64,000 nt of DNA from CAYVQF01 sp964454015 (GTDB lineage: Bacteria > Myxococcota_A > Bradymonadia > UBA4248): assembly GCA_964454015.1 (NCBI GenBank), contig CAYVQF010000014.1, positions 27,188 to 91,187 of the forward strand, in the 5' to 3' direction. The translations under genes were made by a program, and so were the position numbers. Position 1 is the stretch's first letter. Each line of letters starts with the position of its first letter. The notes below the pieces were generated by a model. The model did no database searches and was not told the origin of the DNA. It worked only from the letters and a program-made list of their open reading frames with translations. Shown piece by piece: positions 43,866 through 51,983 of the stretch.

Positions 43866-45110
43866 GTGGCACGTCACGGGTCGAACACGACGCTAAGCTG
43901 TTCTTTCTGTAACAAAAGTCAGAAAGAGGTGAAGAAGCTCATCGCTGGGCCAACGGTGTACATCTGTGACGAGTGCATCGGTCTGTGCAACGACATCATC
44001 ACGGAGGAGCTCAGCCGCGAAGGCGGCTTCGCGTCGCTGTCCGATGTCCCCAAGCCCAAAGACATCAAGGAAACCCTCGACGCTTATGTGATTGGCCAAG
44101 AGCGCGCCAAGAAAGTCCTCGCCGTGGCCGTGCACAATCATTACAAAAGGATTGAGTCCAAGGTGGGGCAAGACGACGTCGAGCTGCAGAAGAGCAACAT
44201 TTTGCTCATCGGGCCGACGGGTACGGGCAAGACGCTGCTCGCCCAGACACTGGCGCGCATCCTCAACGTCCCCTTCGCGATCGTCGACGCCACCAACCTG
44301 ACCGAGGCGGGCTACGTCGGTGAAGACGTGGAGAACATCATCGTCAGCTTGCTGCAGTCGGCCGAGCACGATGTGGAGCGCGCCTGCCGCGGGATCATCT
44401 ACGTCGACGAGATCGACAAGATCGCCCGCAAAAGCGAGAACCCGTCGATCACCCGCGATGTTTCGGGTGAAGGGGTGCAGCAGGCCCTGCTGAAGATCAT
44501 CGAAGGGACCACGGCGGCGGTCCCCCCCAAGGGGGGGCGCAAACACCCGCAGCAAGAGTTTCTTCAGGTGGACACGACGAACATCCTCTTCATCTGCGGG
44601 GGCGCTTTCGTGGGTCTGGAGGCCCTCATCGAGCAGCGCATTGGACAGCGTTCCTTGGGCTTTGGCGCCGAGATCAAGCGACGCATCGAGCGCAAAGAAG
44701 GTGAGCTGCTCAAGGAGCTGCAACCGGAAGACCTGCTCAAGTACGGGCTCATCCCCGAGCTCATCGGACGCTTGCCCGTCATCGCGACCCTCCATCAGCT
44801 CGATGTCGCGGCCTTGATCGAGATCCTGACCAAGCCCAAGAATGCCCTGGTCAAGCAGTACCAGAAGCTCTTCCGCATGGACCACGTCGAGCTGAGCTTC
44901 TCCGAAGAGGCCATGCGCGTCGTGGCTGAGCTGGCCCTGAAGCAGAAGTCCGGTGCCCGTGGCTTGCGCACCATTCTCGAGAATGCCATGCTGCGCAGCA
45001 TGTACGAGATTCCAGGTGCGGAGGACGTCAAGGAGATTATCATTACTCCTGAGGTCATTCTGCAACAGGCGGACCCCATCATCATTTATAAAGAGAAGAA
45101 GTCGGCCTGA
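43866..45110 (+). CDS. clpX: ATP-dependent Clp protease ATPase subunit ClpX
   Basis: AAA+ unfoldase that recognises substrates and feeds ClpP. The 414 residues match the family. The N-terminal zinc-binding domain has C12/C15 and C34/C37 (CSFC, CDEC). Walker A is GPTGTGKT at about 117-124, Walker B is IIYVDEIDKI, and the ClpP-contact loop is read as IGFG-like in the form LGFG (residues about 262-265). Translation starts at GTG 43866 with a strong AAGGAGG. It follows clpP by 111 bases. Confidence 0.97.
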   Translation: MARHGSNTTLSCSFCNKSQKEVKKLIAGPTVYICDECIGLCNDIITEELSREGGFASLSDVPKPKDIKETLDAYVIGQERAKKVLAVAVHNHYKRIESKVGQDDVELQKSNILLIGPTGTGKTLLAQTLARILNVPFAIVDATNLTEAGYVGEDVENIIVSLLQSAEHDVERACRGIIYVDEIDKIARKSENPSITRDVSGEGVQQALLKIIEGTTAAVPPKGGRKHPQQEFLQVDTTNILFICGGAFVGLEALIEQRIGQRSLGFGAEIKRRIERKEGELLKELQPEDLLKYGLIPELIGRLPVIATLHQLDVAALIEILTKPKNALVKQYQKLFRMDHVELSFSEEAMRVVAELALKQKSGARGLRTILENAMLRSMYEIPGAEDVKEIIITPEVILQQADPIIIYKEKKSA

Positions 45111-45153
45111 GGTTGGCGTCGCGGGTTCACGTATTTTGGAAAAGAAGGACGTT

Positions 45154-47592
45154 ATGGGACCTAAGGTCAGAGTTCTGCCACTGCTGCCGCTGCGAGACAT
45201 CATCGTGTTTCCTCACATGGTGGTGCCGCTCTTCGTCGGACGTGAGAAGTCCATCAGCGCCCTCAGCGACGCCATGAGCAAAGACAAAGAGATCTTTCTC
45301 AGCGCGCAGAAGAAGGCCAAGACCAACGAGCCCCAACCGGAGGAGATCTTTCCACAGGGCACCATCGCCGCGATCATTCAACTGTTGCGGCTCCCTGACG
45401 GTACGGTGAAGCTCTTGGTGGAAGGCAAGCGACGGGCGCGTATCAGTCGCTTCGTTCCCAACGCGGCGCACTTTCTGTGCGAAGTCGAGGAGACCGTCGA
45501 GGTCGTCCCCAGCGAACAGGAGTGCGAGGCCCTGGTGCGCACGGTGCGCACCACCTTCGAGAACTACGTCAAGCTCGACAAGAGAATCTCACCGGAGATG
45601 TTGGCCTCGGTCTCGGCCATCACGGATCCCTCGCGTCTGGCTGACACCATCGCGGCACACCTCAACATCAAGCTCAACGACAAGCAGGCCCTCCTCGAGA
45701 TGGAAGGGGCGGTGGCGCGCTTGGAGCGCCTCTATGAGCTGATGCAGGCCGAGATCGAGATCCTCCAGGTGGAACGCAAGATCCGCTCACGGGTCAAGAA
45801 GCAGATGGAGAAGACCCAGAAAGAGTACTACCTCAACGAGCAGATGCAGGCGATCCAGAAGGAACTCGGCGAGCGCGACGAGTTCAAGAACGAGATCGAG
45901 GAGCTCGAAGAAAAGATCCGCAACAAGGAGATGAGCGAGGAGGCGACCCTCAAAGTCACCAAGGAACTCAAGAAGCTCAAGATGATGAGCCCCATGAGCG
46001 CCGAAGCCACGGTGGTCAGGAACTACATCGATTGGATCCTGAGCTTGCCTTGGTACGAGATGAGCCAGGACAAGATGGACATCACCGAGGCCGAACGCAT
46101 CCTCGAGGAGGACCACTACGGCCTGAAGAAGCCCAAGGAGCGCATCATCGAGTACCTGGCGGTGCAAGCGCTGGTCAAGAAATTGCGCGGACCCATCCTG
46201 TGCCTGGTCGGACCGCCCGGCGTCGGCAAGACCAGTCTCGGGCGCTCCATCGCGCGCGCCACGGGACGCGCCTTCGTCCGGGTTTCCCTGGGTGGGGTGC
46301 GTGACGAGGCGGAGATTCGGGGCCACCGGCGCACCTATATCGGGGCGATGCCGGGCAAGATCATCCAATCGATGAAGAAGGCCAACACCAACAACCCGGT
46401 CTTCCTGCTCGATGAGGTCGATAAAATGAGCATGGATTTCCGCGGCGACCCTTCGTCGGCACTGCTGGAAGTCCTCGATCCCGAACAGAACAACGTCTTC
46501 AACGATCATTACCTCGACCTCGACTACGACCTCTCGGACGTGATGTTCATCGCTACGGCCAACAACCTGCACGCCATCCCCATCCCCTTGAAGGATCGCA
46601 TGGAGGTGATCGAGTTGCCTGGCTATACGGAGTTCGAGAAGGTCAACATCGCCAGGACCTACCTCATCCCCAAACAGGCTGAAGCCAACGGCATCGCTGA
46701 GGTCGATGTGCGGATCACTGACGCGGCGGTGCGGGCCATCATCAACCACTACACCATGGAAGCTGGTGTGCGTAACCTGGAGCGGGAGATCTCGGCCATC
46801 TGCCGCAAGATCGCGCGTCAGGTGGTCAAAGCCGGCGAGAGCGAGGCTTTCCAGATCACGGCCAAGGTGGTGCCCAAGTATCTCGGGGTGCAGAAGTTCA
46901 AGCAGCGTCAGGCGGAAGAACGCGATGAGATCGGGATGACCAACGGCCTGGCCGTGACCTCCTTCGGCGGCACGATGCTCAAGAACGAGGTCTCCCTCAT
47001 GCCTGGCAAGGGCAAGCTCATCATCACGGGGCAGTTGCGGGACATCATGCAGGAGTCGGCCCAGGCGGCCATGTCCTATGTGCGCAGCCGTGCCATCAAC
47101 TTGGGGCTACACCCCGACTTTGCCTCCCGGGTCGACATCCACGTCCACTTCCCCGGGGACCACATCCCCAAGGATGGGCCCTCGGCGGGCATCACCATGG
47201 CGACGAGCATCGTCTCGGCCCTGACGCGCATCCCCGTGCGCCGCGATGTGGCCATGACCGGCGAGATCACCCTGCGCGGCCGGGTCTTGGCCATCGGAGG
47301 GCTCAAAGAGAAGCTCTTGGCGGCCCATCGCGGGGGAATGAAGAAGGTGATCATCCCCGCTGAAAATCGCCGCGATCTGCGCGATGTGCCCAAGCGCATC
47401 CGCAAAGCCCTGGAAATCGTCTTGGTTGAGCACATGGACGAGGTCCTCATGCAAGTGCTGCCTTTGGCCGATCCCGAGGCTTTCCGGCTCAACCTGGCCA
47501 AGCCGGTGCTGCCGCCTGACGTGGCCTTGCACGCCGACGAGGAGCTGCCCAAGCCCAGCGTGGAAGCGCGCGAAGCGCCGGCCAGGCACTGA
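45154..47592 (+). CDS. lon: ATP-dependent Lon protease
   Basis: Single-chain AAA+ serine protease degrading misfolded and regulatory proteins. The 812 residues include the N-terminal LON substrate-binding domain (PLLPLRDIIVFPHMVVPLFV), a coiled-coil region, Walker A GPPGVGKT at about 353-360, Walker B VFLLDEVDKM and the S16 protease domain with the catalytic dyad S677 (KDGPSAG) and K720 (GGLKEKLL). ATG 45154 has AAGGA upstream and matches the family start; the gene begins 43 bases after clpX. The stop lies 13 bases from the end of the convergent dam-like gene. Confidence 0.97.
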   Translation: MGPKVRVLPLLPLRDIIVFPHMVVPLFVGREKSISALSDAMSKDKEIFLSAQKKAKTNEPQPEEIFPQGTIAAIIQLLRLPDGTVKLLVEGKRRARISRFVPNAAHFLCEVEETVEVVPSEQECEALVRTVRTTFENYVKLDKRISPEMLASVSAITDPSRLADTIAAHLNIKLNDKQALLEMEGAVARLERLYELMQAEIEILQVERKIRSRVKKQMEKTQKEYYLNEQMQAIQKELGERDEFKNEIEELEEKIRNKEMSEEATLKVTKELKKLKMMSPMSAEATVVRNYIDWILSLPWYEMSQDKMDITEAERILEEDHYGLKKPKERIIEYLAVQALVKKLRGPILCLVGPPGVGKTSLGRSIARATGRAFVRVSLGGVRDEAEIRGHRRTYIGAMPGKIIQSMKKANTNNPVFLLDEVDKMSMDFRGDPSSALLEVLDPEQNNVFNDHYLDLDYDLSDVMFIATANNLHAIPIPLKDRMEVIELPGYTEFEKVNIARTYLIPKQAEANGIAEVDVRITDAAVRAIINHYTMEAGVRNLEREISAICRKIARQVVKAGESEAFQITAKVVPKYLGVQKFKQRQAEERDEIGMTNGLAVTSFGGTMLKNEVSLMPGKGKLIITGQLRDIMQESAQAAMSYVRSRAINLGLHPDFASRVDIHVHFPGDHIPKDGPSAGITMATSIVSALTRIPVRRDVAMTGEITLRGRVLAIGGLKEKLLAAHRGGMKKVIIPAENRRDLRDVPKRIRKALEIVLVEHMDEVLMQVLPLADPEAFRLNLAKPVLPPDVALHADEELPKPSVEAREAPARH

Positions 47593-47605
47593 GGGGTGCG
47601 CTGCG

Positions 47606-48451
47606 TCAACGGGCGCTGCGGCCGAGGATGAGTGCCTCCGTGACGGGCGCGCGCGAAGGTGCCCGGGCGGCGACGGCCCGGCGCGCCATGAGCGGGATGA
47701 GCTCGAAATGAGGCCCGTCATAGAGCTCGCACACCAGAGGGTGCCAGGCGTTGGACAAGACGACGTGGACGCCCCGCGCGAGCCAATCGAGGGCGAGGTC
47801 GCGCAGCGCTACCTGCTGGGCATAGCCAAAAGCGGTCGCCGTGTAGCTGGTGAAGGAGGACGTGGCCGAGAGCGGCACGTAGGGCGGGTCGCAGTAGACC
47901 AGATCACCTGGGGCCGGGCGGTTGGCCGTGGTGACGAAGTCCGCGTGCTCGATGTGCGCGCGCTGTAGTCTCTCGGCGCAGGCCCACAGTTGCGGCGGGT
48001 TACAGATGCTGTCCCGGCTTCTGGTGGTGCCCAGGGGCACGTTGAAGACGTTCGCCGCGTTGACGCGGTAGAGGCCGTTGAAGGCCGTGCGGTTGAGGTA
48101 GAGGAGCCAAGCACCGACCTCGACGTCGCTGCTCTCGGCGTCGATGTCGCGCCTGCGCATGGCGGCGAAGTAGTCCGGGCTGTGTTGGGTGGCGTGCTCA
48201 TCGAGGCGCGCGATGAGGGCCGCCGTTTGCTGCTGCAAGGCGCGGTAGGTGCGCACCAGGCGCAGGTTGGCGTCAGAGAGAAAGGCGCGCTCCGTGTTCA
48301 TCGCGAAAAAGAGCGCGCCGCCGCCGACGAAAGGTTCGTGGTAGGCATTGAAGTGCTGAGGTAAACGCGGGAGAATCTCCGGTAACAAGGCGCGCTTACC
48401 TCCGGCCCATTTGATGAAGGACTTGTCCACTGGCGTCTTTGGGCGGCCCAT
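47606..48451 (-). CDS. Dam-type N6-adenine DNA methyltransferase
   Basis: A 281-residue DNA adenine methylase of the D12/Dam class. It has WAGGKR near the N-terminus, SAM-binding motif FVGGG (41-45) and the catalytic DPPY at about 188-191 (VYCDPPYVPLS). E. coli Dam (278 residues) methylates GATC; the target here is unproven. No restriction endonuclease gene is adjacent, so it looks like an orphan methylase. It follows the FGE-like gene by seven bases and probably shares its transcript. The start at 48451 agrees with the family N-terminus. Confidence 0.88.
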   Translation of the reverse strand: MGRPKTPVDKSFIKWAGGKRALLPEILPRLPQHFNAYHEPFVGGGALFFAMNTERAFLSDANLRLVRTYRALQQQTAALIARLDEHATQHSPDYFAAMRRRDIDAESSDVEVGAWLLYLNRTAFNGLYRVNAANVFNVPLGTTRSRDSICNPPQLWACAERLQRAHIEHADFVTTANRPAPGDLVYCDPPYVPLSATSSFTSYTATAFGYAQQVALRDLALDWLARGVHVVLSNAWHPLVCELYDGPHFELIPLMARRAVAARAPSRAPVTEALILGRSAR

Positions 48452-48458
48452 AGGTCTC

Positions 48459-49613
48459 TCAGGGTTGCGGCTCGCGCAGATCTTTGGCCGCGGCTGCCGA
48501 GGCGGCGCAGCGGAAACCGAAGTGGTGGAAGGGGTCGTTGGAGGGCACATGGGAACGGCGGTGGATGGCCGTGGCGTGAGCGGCTGGCCAATACCACGAG
48601 CCGCCGCGCACGACCTTGTAGCGGTGGCCCGCACAGGTGGCTGCGCCTTGGCAAGGCCCCAAGGGGTCGACACCCGCGCAGTCCTCACCACAGCTCGCAT
48701 AGTCGTGGCTATACCAGTCGGCGACCCACTCCTCGGCGTTGCCCGCCATGTCGCAGAGGTCGTAGATGCCCGCCGGTCGCGAACACACCTCGAGCACCCG
48801 GCCCTTCTCCGGGCTGTTGCCGCTCTTGGTGATGCCGCAGGAACGCTCGCCTTTGGCGTTCATGATCACGGCGCGCTCGCAGTCCGCTGGCGCGTCGCCC
48901 CAGGGGAAGAGCGCCGCCTCGGTGCCGCGGGCGCCTTTCTCCCATTGGGCCTCCGTTGGCAGCGCTTTGCCCATGACCCGGCAGAAATTCTCGGCGTCAT
49001 ACCAAGAGATGCCCGTGATGGCCTGCTGGGGGCGGCTGAAATCATTGTAGCGGGGGCCGGCCTTGTCGCACTTCTTCGCCTTGATACAGGCTTTGAACGC
49101 CTCGACGGTGACCTCCGTGCGGTCCATGTAGAAAGTCTGCAGCCACACCTCGGCCTGAGGGCCCGTGTTGGCTTGCCCCTTCTTATTGTAACTCGGCTGG
49201 TCGCAGCGATGCTCGTCATCGTCGGCGCCGCGCACAAAGGGGCCGCCCGGGATGCACACCATGCCTGGGGGGGGCTCCTCACAGGGCAAAATGGCTTCGC
49301 CATTGGGCAGGTGCCGCGGGGATTCGCCGGCAGGTGGCGTGGCCGCGCTCTCCGCCTCCCCGGCAGCACGCTCCTCCTCATCGTCGCGATCTGGTGGCGG
49401 GGGCTGTTCTTGGGGAGCCACGTCCTCTGGTTCGGGGCGGGCTGCATTCTCCTCGAGCGCAGGATCAACGCGGTTGGCTGGGCTCACCTCTGGGGGGGTG
49501 GCGGGGCCAGCTTGGCAGCCGACGAGGTGGGTGACGAGCAGCGTGCAAAGTGACGCCATGACGAATGCGCGTGTGGCTTCAGGGTGCCGCGACGCGATCT
49601 TGACGGAGGGCAT
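48459..49613 (-). CDS. formylglycine-generating-enzyme-like (SUMF) lipoprotein
   Basis: A 384-residue predicted lipoprotein (TLLVTHLVGC). A Pro/Glu-rich linker of about 90 residues is followed by an FGE/SUMF domain (MVCIPGGPFVRGADD, MDRTEVTVEAFKACI, ISWYDAENFCRVMGKALPTEAQWEKGAR, GNAEEWVADWY, VVRGGSWYW, FGFRCA). FGE itself oxidises sulfatase cysteines, but many bacterial SUMF proteins are non-enzymatic or act on other substrates. No sulfatase is nearby. The start is placed at 49613, which overlaps the CULT gene by 35 bases; an internal ATG at 49559 would remove the overlap but leave an uncharged N-region. Confidence 0.8.
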   Translation of the reverse strand: MPSVKIASRHPEATRAFVMASLCTLLVTHLVGCQAGPATPPEVSPANRVDPALEENAARPEPEDVAPQEQPPPPDRDDEEERAAGEAESAATPPAGESPRHLPNGEAILPCEEPPPGMVCIPGGPFVRGADDDEHRCDQPSYNKKGQANTGPQAEVWLQTFYMDRTEVTVEAFKACIKAKKCDKAGPRYNDFSRPQQAITGISWYDAENFCRVMGKALPTEAQWEKGARGTEAALFPWGDAPADCERAVIMNAKGERSCGITKSGNSPEKGRVLEVCSRPAGIYDLCDMAGNAEEWVADWYSHDYASCGEDCAGVDPLGPCQGAATCAGHRYKVVRGGSWYWPAAHATAIHRRSHVPSNDPFHHFGFRCAASAAAAKDLREPQP

Positions 49614-50022
49614 AGAACGACGCCTGTTGAGAGAGAGAGTCCGTGGGGGTGAAAAACCAGCCCAGATGCTGGTGACAGGCCAGGCAGAGGGCGATTTGCC
49701 AGGCATAGCCTGGATACCAGGTGAAGTCTAGGGATGGCGCGCCGATGAGGCTGAGGTTGTGGGCGGTGGCGAAGGCCAGGACGGCGAAGAAGAGGCCGTG
49801 GGGGTTGGCATGGACTTGGACCGCAGCGCCGCCGGGCAGGGCGATGCGCGATCCTTCTTCGGCGATGGCGCCTGCACAGGCGGCACAGCGCCACCAGCGC
49901 ACCCGCGGTGCGTCTTCCTCGATGGCATGATCACCCAGCGGGTCGCCTTGACCCGCGCGACCGCAACGGCGCGCAGCGTCCAAGAGGGGGAGGCCGGGTC
50001 CTAGGGGGCAGAGGCTCCGCAT
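49579..50022 (-). CDS. CULT-domain (cereblon-type) protein
   Basis: A 147-residue protein whose residues 40-145 match the CULT domain, the thalidomide-binding domain of eukaryotic cereblon, also known as single-domain bacterial proteins. Zinc-site pairs are C46/C49 (CAAC) and C113/C116 (CLAC). The aromatic cage is W102, W108 and W122 plus F124 (TWYPGYAW, then LGWFF), with the same 6- and 14-residue spacings as human W380/W386/W400. An NPHG motif (73-76) also matches. The human His378 position is Phe here. The ligand in bacteria is unknown. It is the first gene of a run with the SUMF lipoprotein and the Dam-type methylase. N-terminal residues 1-40 are not conserved and the start is approximate. 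Confidence 0.85.
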   Translation of the reverse strand: MRSLCPLGPGLPLLDAARRCGRAGQGDPLGDHAIEEDAPRVRWWRCAACAGAIAEEGSRIALPGGAAVQVHANPHGLFFAVLAFATAHNLSLIGAPSLDFTWYPGYAWQIALCLACHQHLGWFFTPTDSLSQQASFYALRQDRVAAP

Positions 50023-50091
50023 GGTGTCGGCTCAGCAAAGCACAAAGCCGCGCTCGTCGTGTCGGCGAGGGCGGCTCTGGTGTTCCAAGGG

Positions 50092-50112
50092 CGCCCCGCC
50101 GTGCGCGGGGCG
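50092..50112 (-). terminator. hairpin after the ompA-like gene
   Basis: CGCCCCGC (50092-50099) and GCGGGGCG (50105-50112) form an eight-pair GC stem with a five-base loop just after the minus-strand stop at 50120. It lacks a T-tract, so it is a terminator-like structure, not a canonical one. Confidence 0.5.
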
Positions 50113-50119
50113 GCGCGAT

Positions 50120-51910
50120 CTAGGGTAGCTCGGTCACGGGCATGATCTTGGTGATCTCTTCCTGCTCGAGGATGACAAACTCGACGCGGCGGTTCTGAGC
50201 AGCAGCCTCGGGGGTCTCCTTGCCATCGGCAGGCAGCGGGATGAGCGGGGTGGTCATGCCGTAGCCCTTGAAGCTCAGCCGCTCGGCGTCGACGCCGAGG
50301 GAGAGGAGGCGGTCATAGACCGACTTGGCCCGGTCGTTGGAGAGCTTCAGGTTGCGGTCGGCACGTCCGGCGTGGTCAGTGTGTCCCTGGATTTCGATTT
50401 TCTTGATCTGGGGGTTGTCATTGATGACCTGGGCGATCTCGTTGATGAGGTCGTCAGACTCATCTTTGATCTTGGCTTTGCCCAGCTCGAAGAAGATCAT
50501 CTCTCTGATGACGATTTTGTCGAGGGTCACTTCGACGCGCTTGATCTTGCAGCCCTTGTCATCCTCACCCACTTCGCCGGGGCAGTGATCCAGACCCTTG
50601 CAGTCGGGATAGAGCTTCTCGAGGCCCAGGTCGTAGACCCACGCCTTGCAGTAGCCGTCGCCGTCGGCGTCGGGGTTGGGGCAACCGTGCGGTGCCGCGC
50701 CAGCGAGGTCGGGACAGCGATCCAGTCCGTTGCAGGGGAAGAGCGCTTCGAGGCCCAAGTCGATGACCCAGGGTGCGCAGAAGCCATCTTGGTCGGCGTC
50801 GGGGTTGGTGCAGCCATGGAAGTCGGGGCTGCCCGCCATCTCGGGGCAATGGTCGATGCCGGTGCAAGAGAATTTGCCTTGCAGGCCCAACGCCTCGACC
50901 CATGGCGCACAGAGGCCGTCTTGGTCGGCGTCGGGGTTGGTGCAGCCATGGAAGTCGGGGCTACCCGCCATCTCGGGGCACAGGTCGATACCGGTGCAAG
51001 AGAACTTGCCTTGCAGACCCATCTCCTCAACCCAAGGGGCGCAGAGGCCATCTTGATCGGCGTCCGGGTCGGGACAGCCGCGGAAGCGCCGCTCGCCGGC
51101 CACCTCGGGGCAGTAGTCGACGTCGTCACGCAGGGTGTCGCCGTCGGTGTCGGGGATGTTCTTGACGTGGTCCGGGTAGGCACCAAAGCGCAGGCCGAGG
51201 GCGACATAGGGTCCCGACTCGCTGAGGTGGTCGGCGCTGGTTTTGCGGCCGTCGAGGTCGAGGATCTGAATGTTGTCGGCTTCGAAGTCGAGGACGCGCA
51301 TCATGACGAAAGCGACGCGGGCATAAACGGCCATGAAGTCTGTGGGATAAACGCGGGCTTCGACGAAGGGACGCACCAAGAGGCTCCCACCCGAGCCATC
51401 GTGGTCGGCGAGCCGGAGGCTGACGCCGCCATAACCGATGCCGGCGCCGACGGCGAACTCCCAAATGGAGCGGCGCACGGTGAAGGCCGGCTCCAGGCCG
51501 AAATAGAAGATGTCCAGTCCGGGATCGGAGCCGTAGGAGGTCATCAATCCCCCAAAGGCGCTCACCCGCAGCCCTTCTACCGGGGCGATCTCGATGGCCA
51601 GCTCATGGGCGGCCAGAAAGGAGGTGTCGAAGGTGTTCAGGGATGCGGGGTTGATGATGTGGGTGTTCCAACGGTCGAGGTTGGTGAAGAAGAGGCCGTA
51701 TTCAAGGCCACCACCCCAGGACATCTTCCACTCGTAGGAGCCGTGCGCGCTGGCGGGTATTTCTAGCTCTGGGCTGCTCTCGGGGGCTGCGCTCTCTTGC
51801 GCTGGCGCCTCTGGTGTGGCTTCAACCGTTGGCGGTGCCTCGGCGAGGGCCACTTGGCCGAAGAACAACAAAGAGAGGGAGAGGAAAAATCGGGTTGATA
51901 TTCGTTTCAT
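50120..51910 (-). CDS. OmpA-family protein with Asp-rich 44-residue repeats
   Basis: A 596-residue outer-membrane protein: signal peptide (FFLSLSLLFFGQVALA), a Pro/Glu/Ala linker, a barrel-like region (about 60-260), then four or five repeats of about 44 residues with DADQDGLCAPWVE and CPEMAGSPDFHGC, and a C-terminal OmpA domain. The OmpA signature is NLKLSNDRAKSVYDRLL, ending in QNRRVEF. Each repeat carries a Ca-type Asp cluster and paired cysteines. The start at 51910 is in a good signal-peptide frame. It resembles the first OmpA gene in layout but has a different repeat type. Confidence 0.85.
   Translation of the reverse strand: MKRISTRFFLSLSLLFFGQVALAEAPPTVEATPEAPAQESAAPESSPELEIPASAHGSYEWKMSWGGGLEYGLFFTNLDRWNTHIINPASLNTFDTSFLAAHELAIEIAPVEGLRVSAFGGLMTSYGSDPGLDIFYFGLEPAFTVRRSIWEFAVGAGIGYGGVSLRLADHDGSGGSLLVRPFVEARVYPTDFMAVYARVAFVMMRVLDFEADNIQILDLDGRKTSADHLSESGPYVALGLRFGAYPDHVKNIPDTDGDTLRDDVDYCPEVAGERRFRGCPDPDADQDGLCAPWVEEMGLQGKFSCTGIDLCPEMAGSPDFHGCTNPDADQDGLCAPWVEALGLQGKFSCTGIDHCPEMAGSPDFHGCTNPDADQDGFCAPWVIDLGLEALFPCNGLDRCPDLAGAAPHGCPNPDADGDGYCKAWVYDLGLEKLYPDCKGLDHCPGEVGEDDKGCKIKRVEVTLDKIVIREMIFFELGKAKIKDESDDLINEIAQVINDNPQIKKIEIQGHTDHAGRADRNLKLSNDRAKSVYDRLLSLGVDAERLSFKGYGMTTPLIPLPADGKETPEAAAQNRRVEFVILEQEEITKIMPVTELP
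50790..51053. repeat. 132-bp near-identical repeat in the ompA-like gene
   Basis: Two copies of a 132-base unit (44 codons) are nearly identical, for example the stretch ending at 50830 and the one ending at 50962. They sit inside a longer run of more diverged copies and imply recent internal duplication. Confidence 0.75.
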
Positions 51911-51983
51911 TACTCACATCCTACGCTGCGTCCGCAAGGACGTTGCCAAGCCGTGGCCACAATAGGAGTCAATGGCAAGAGCG

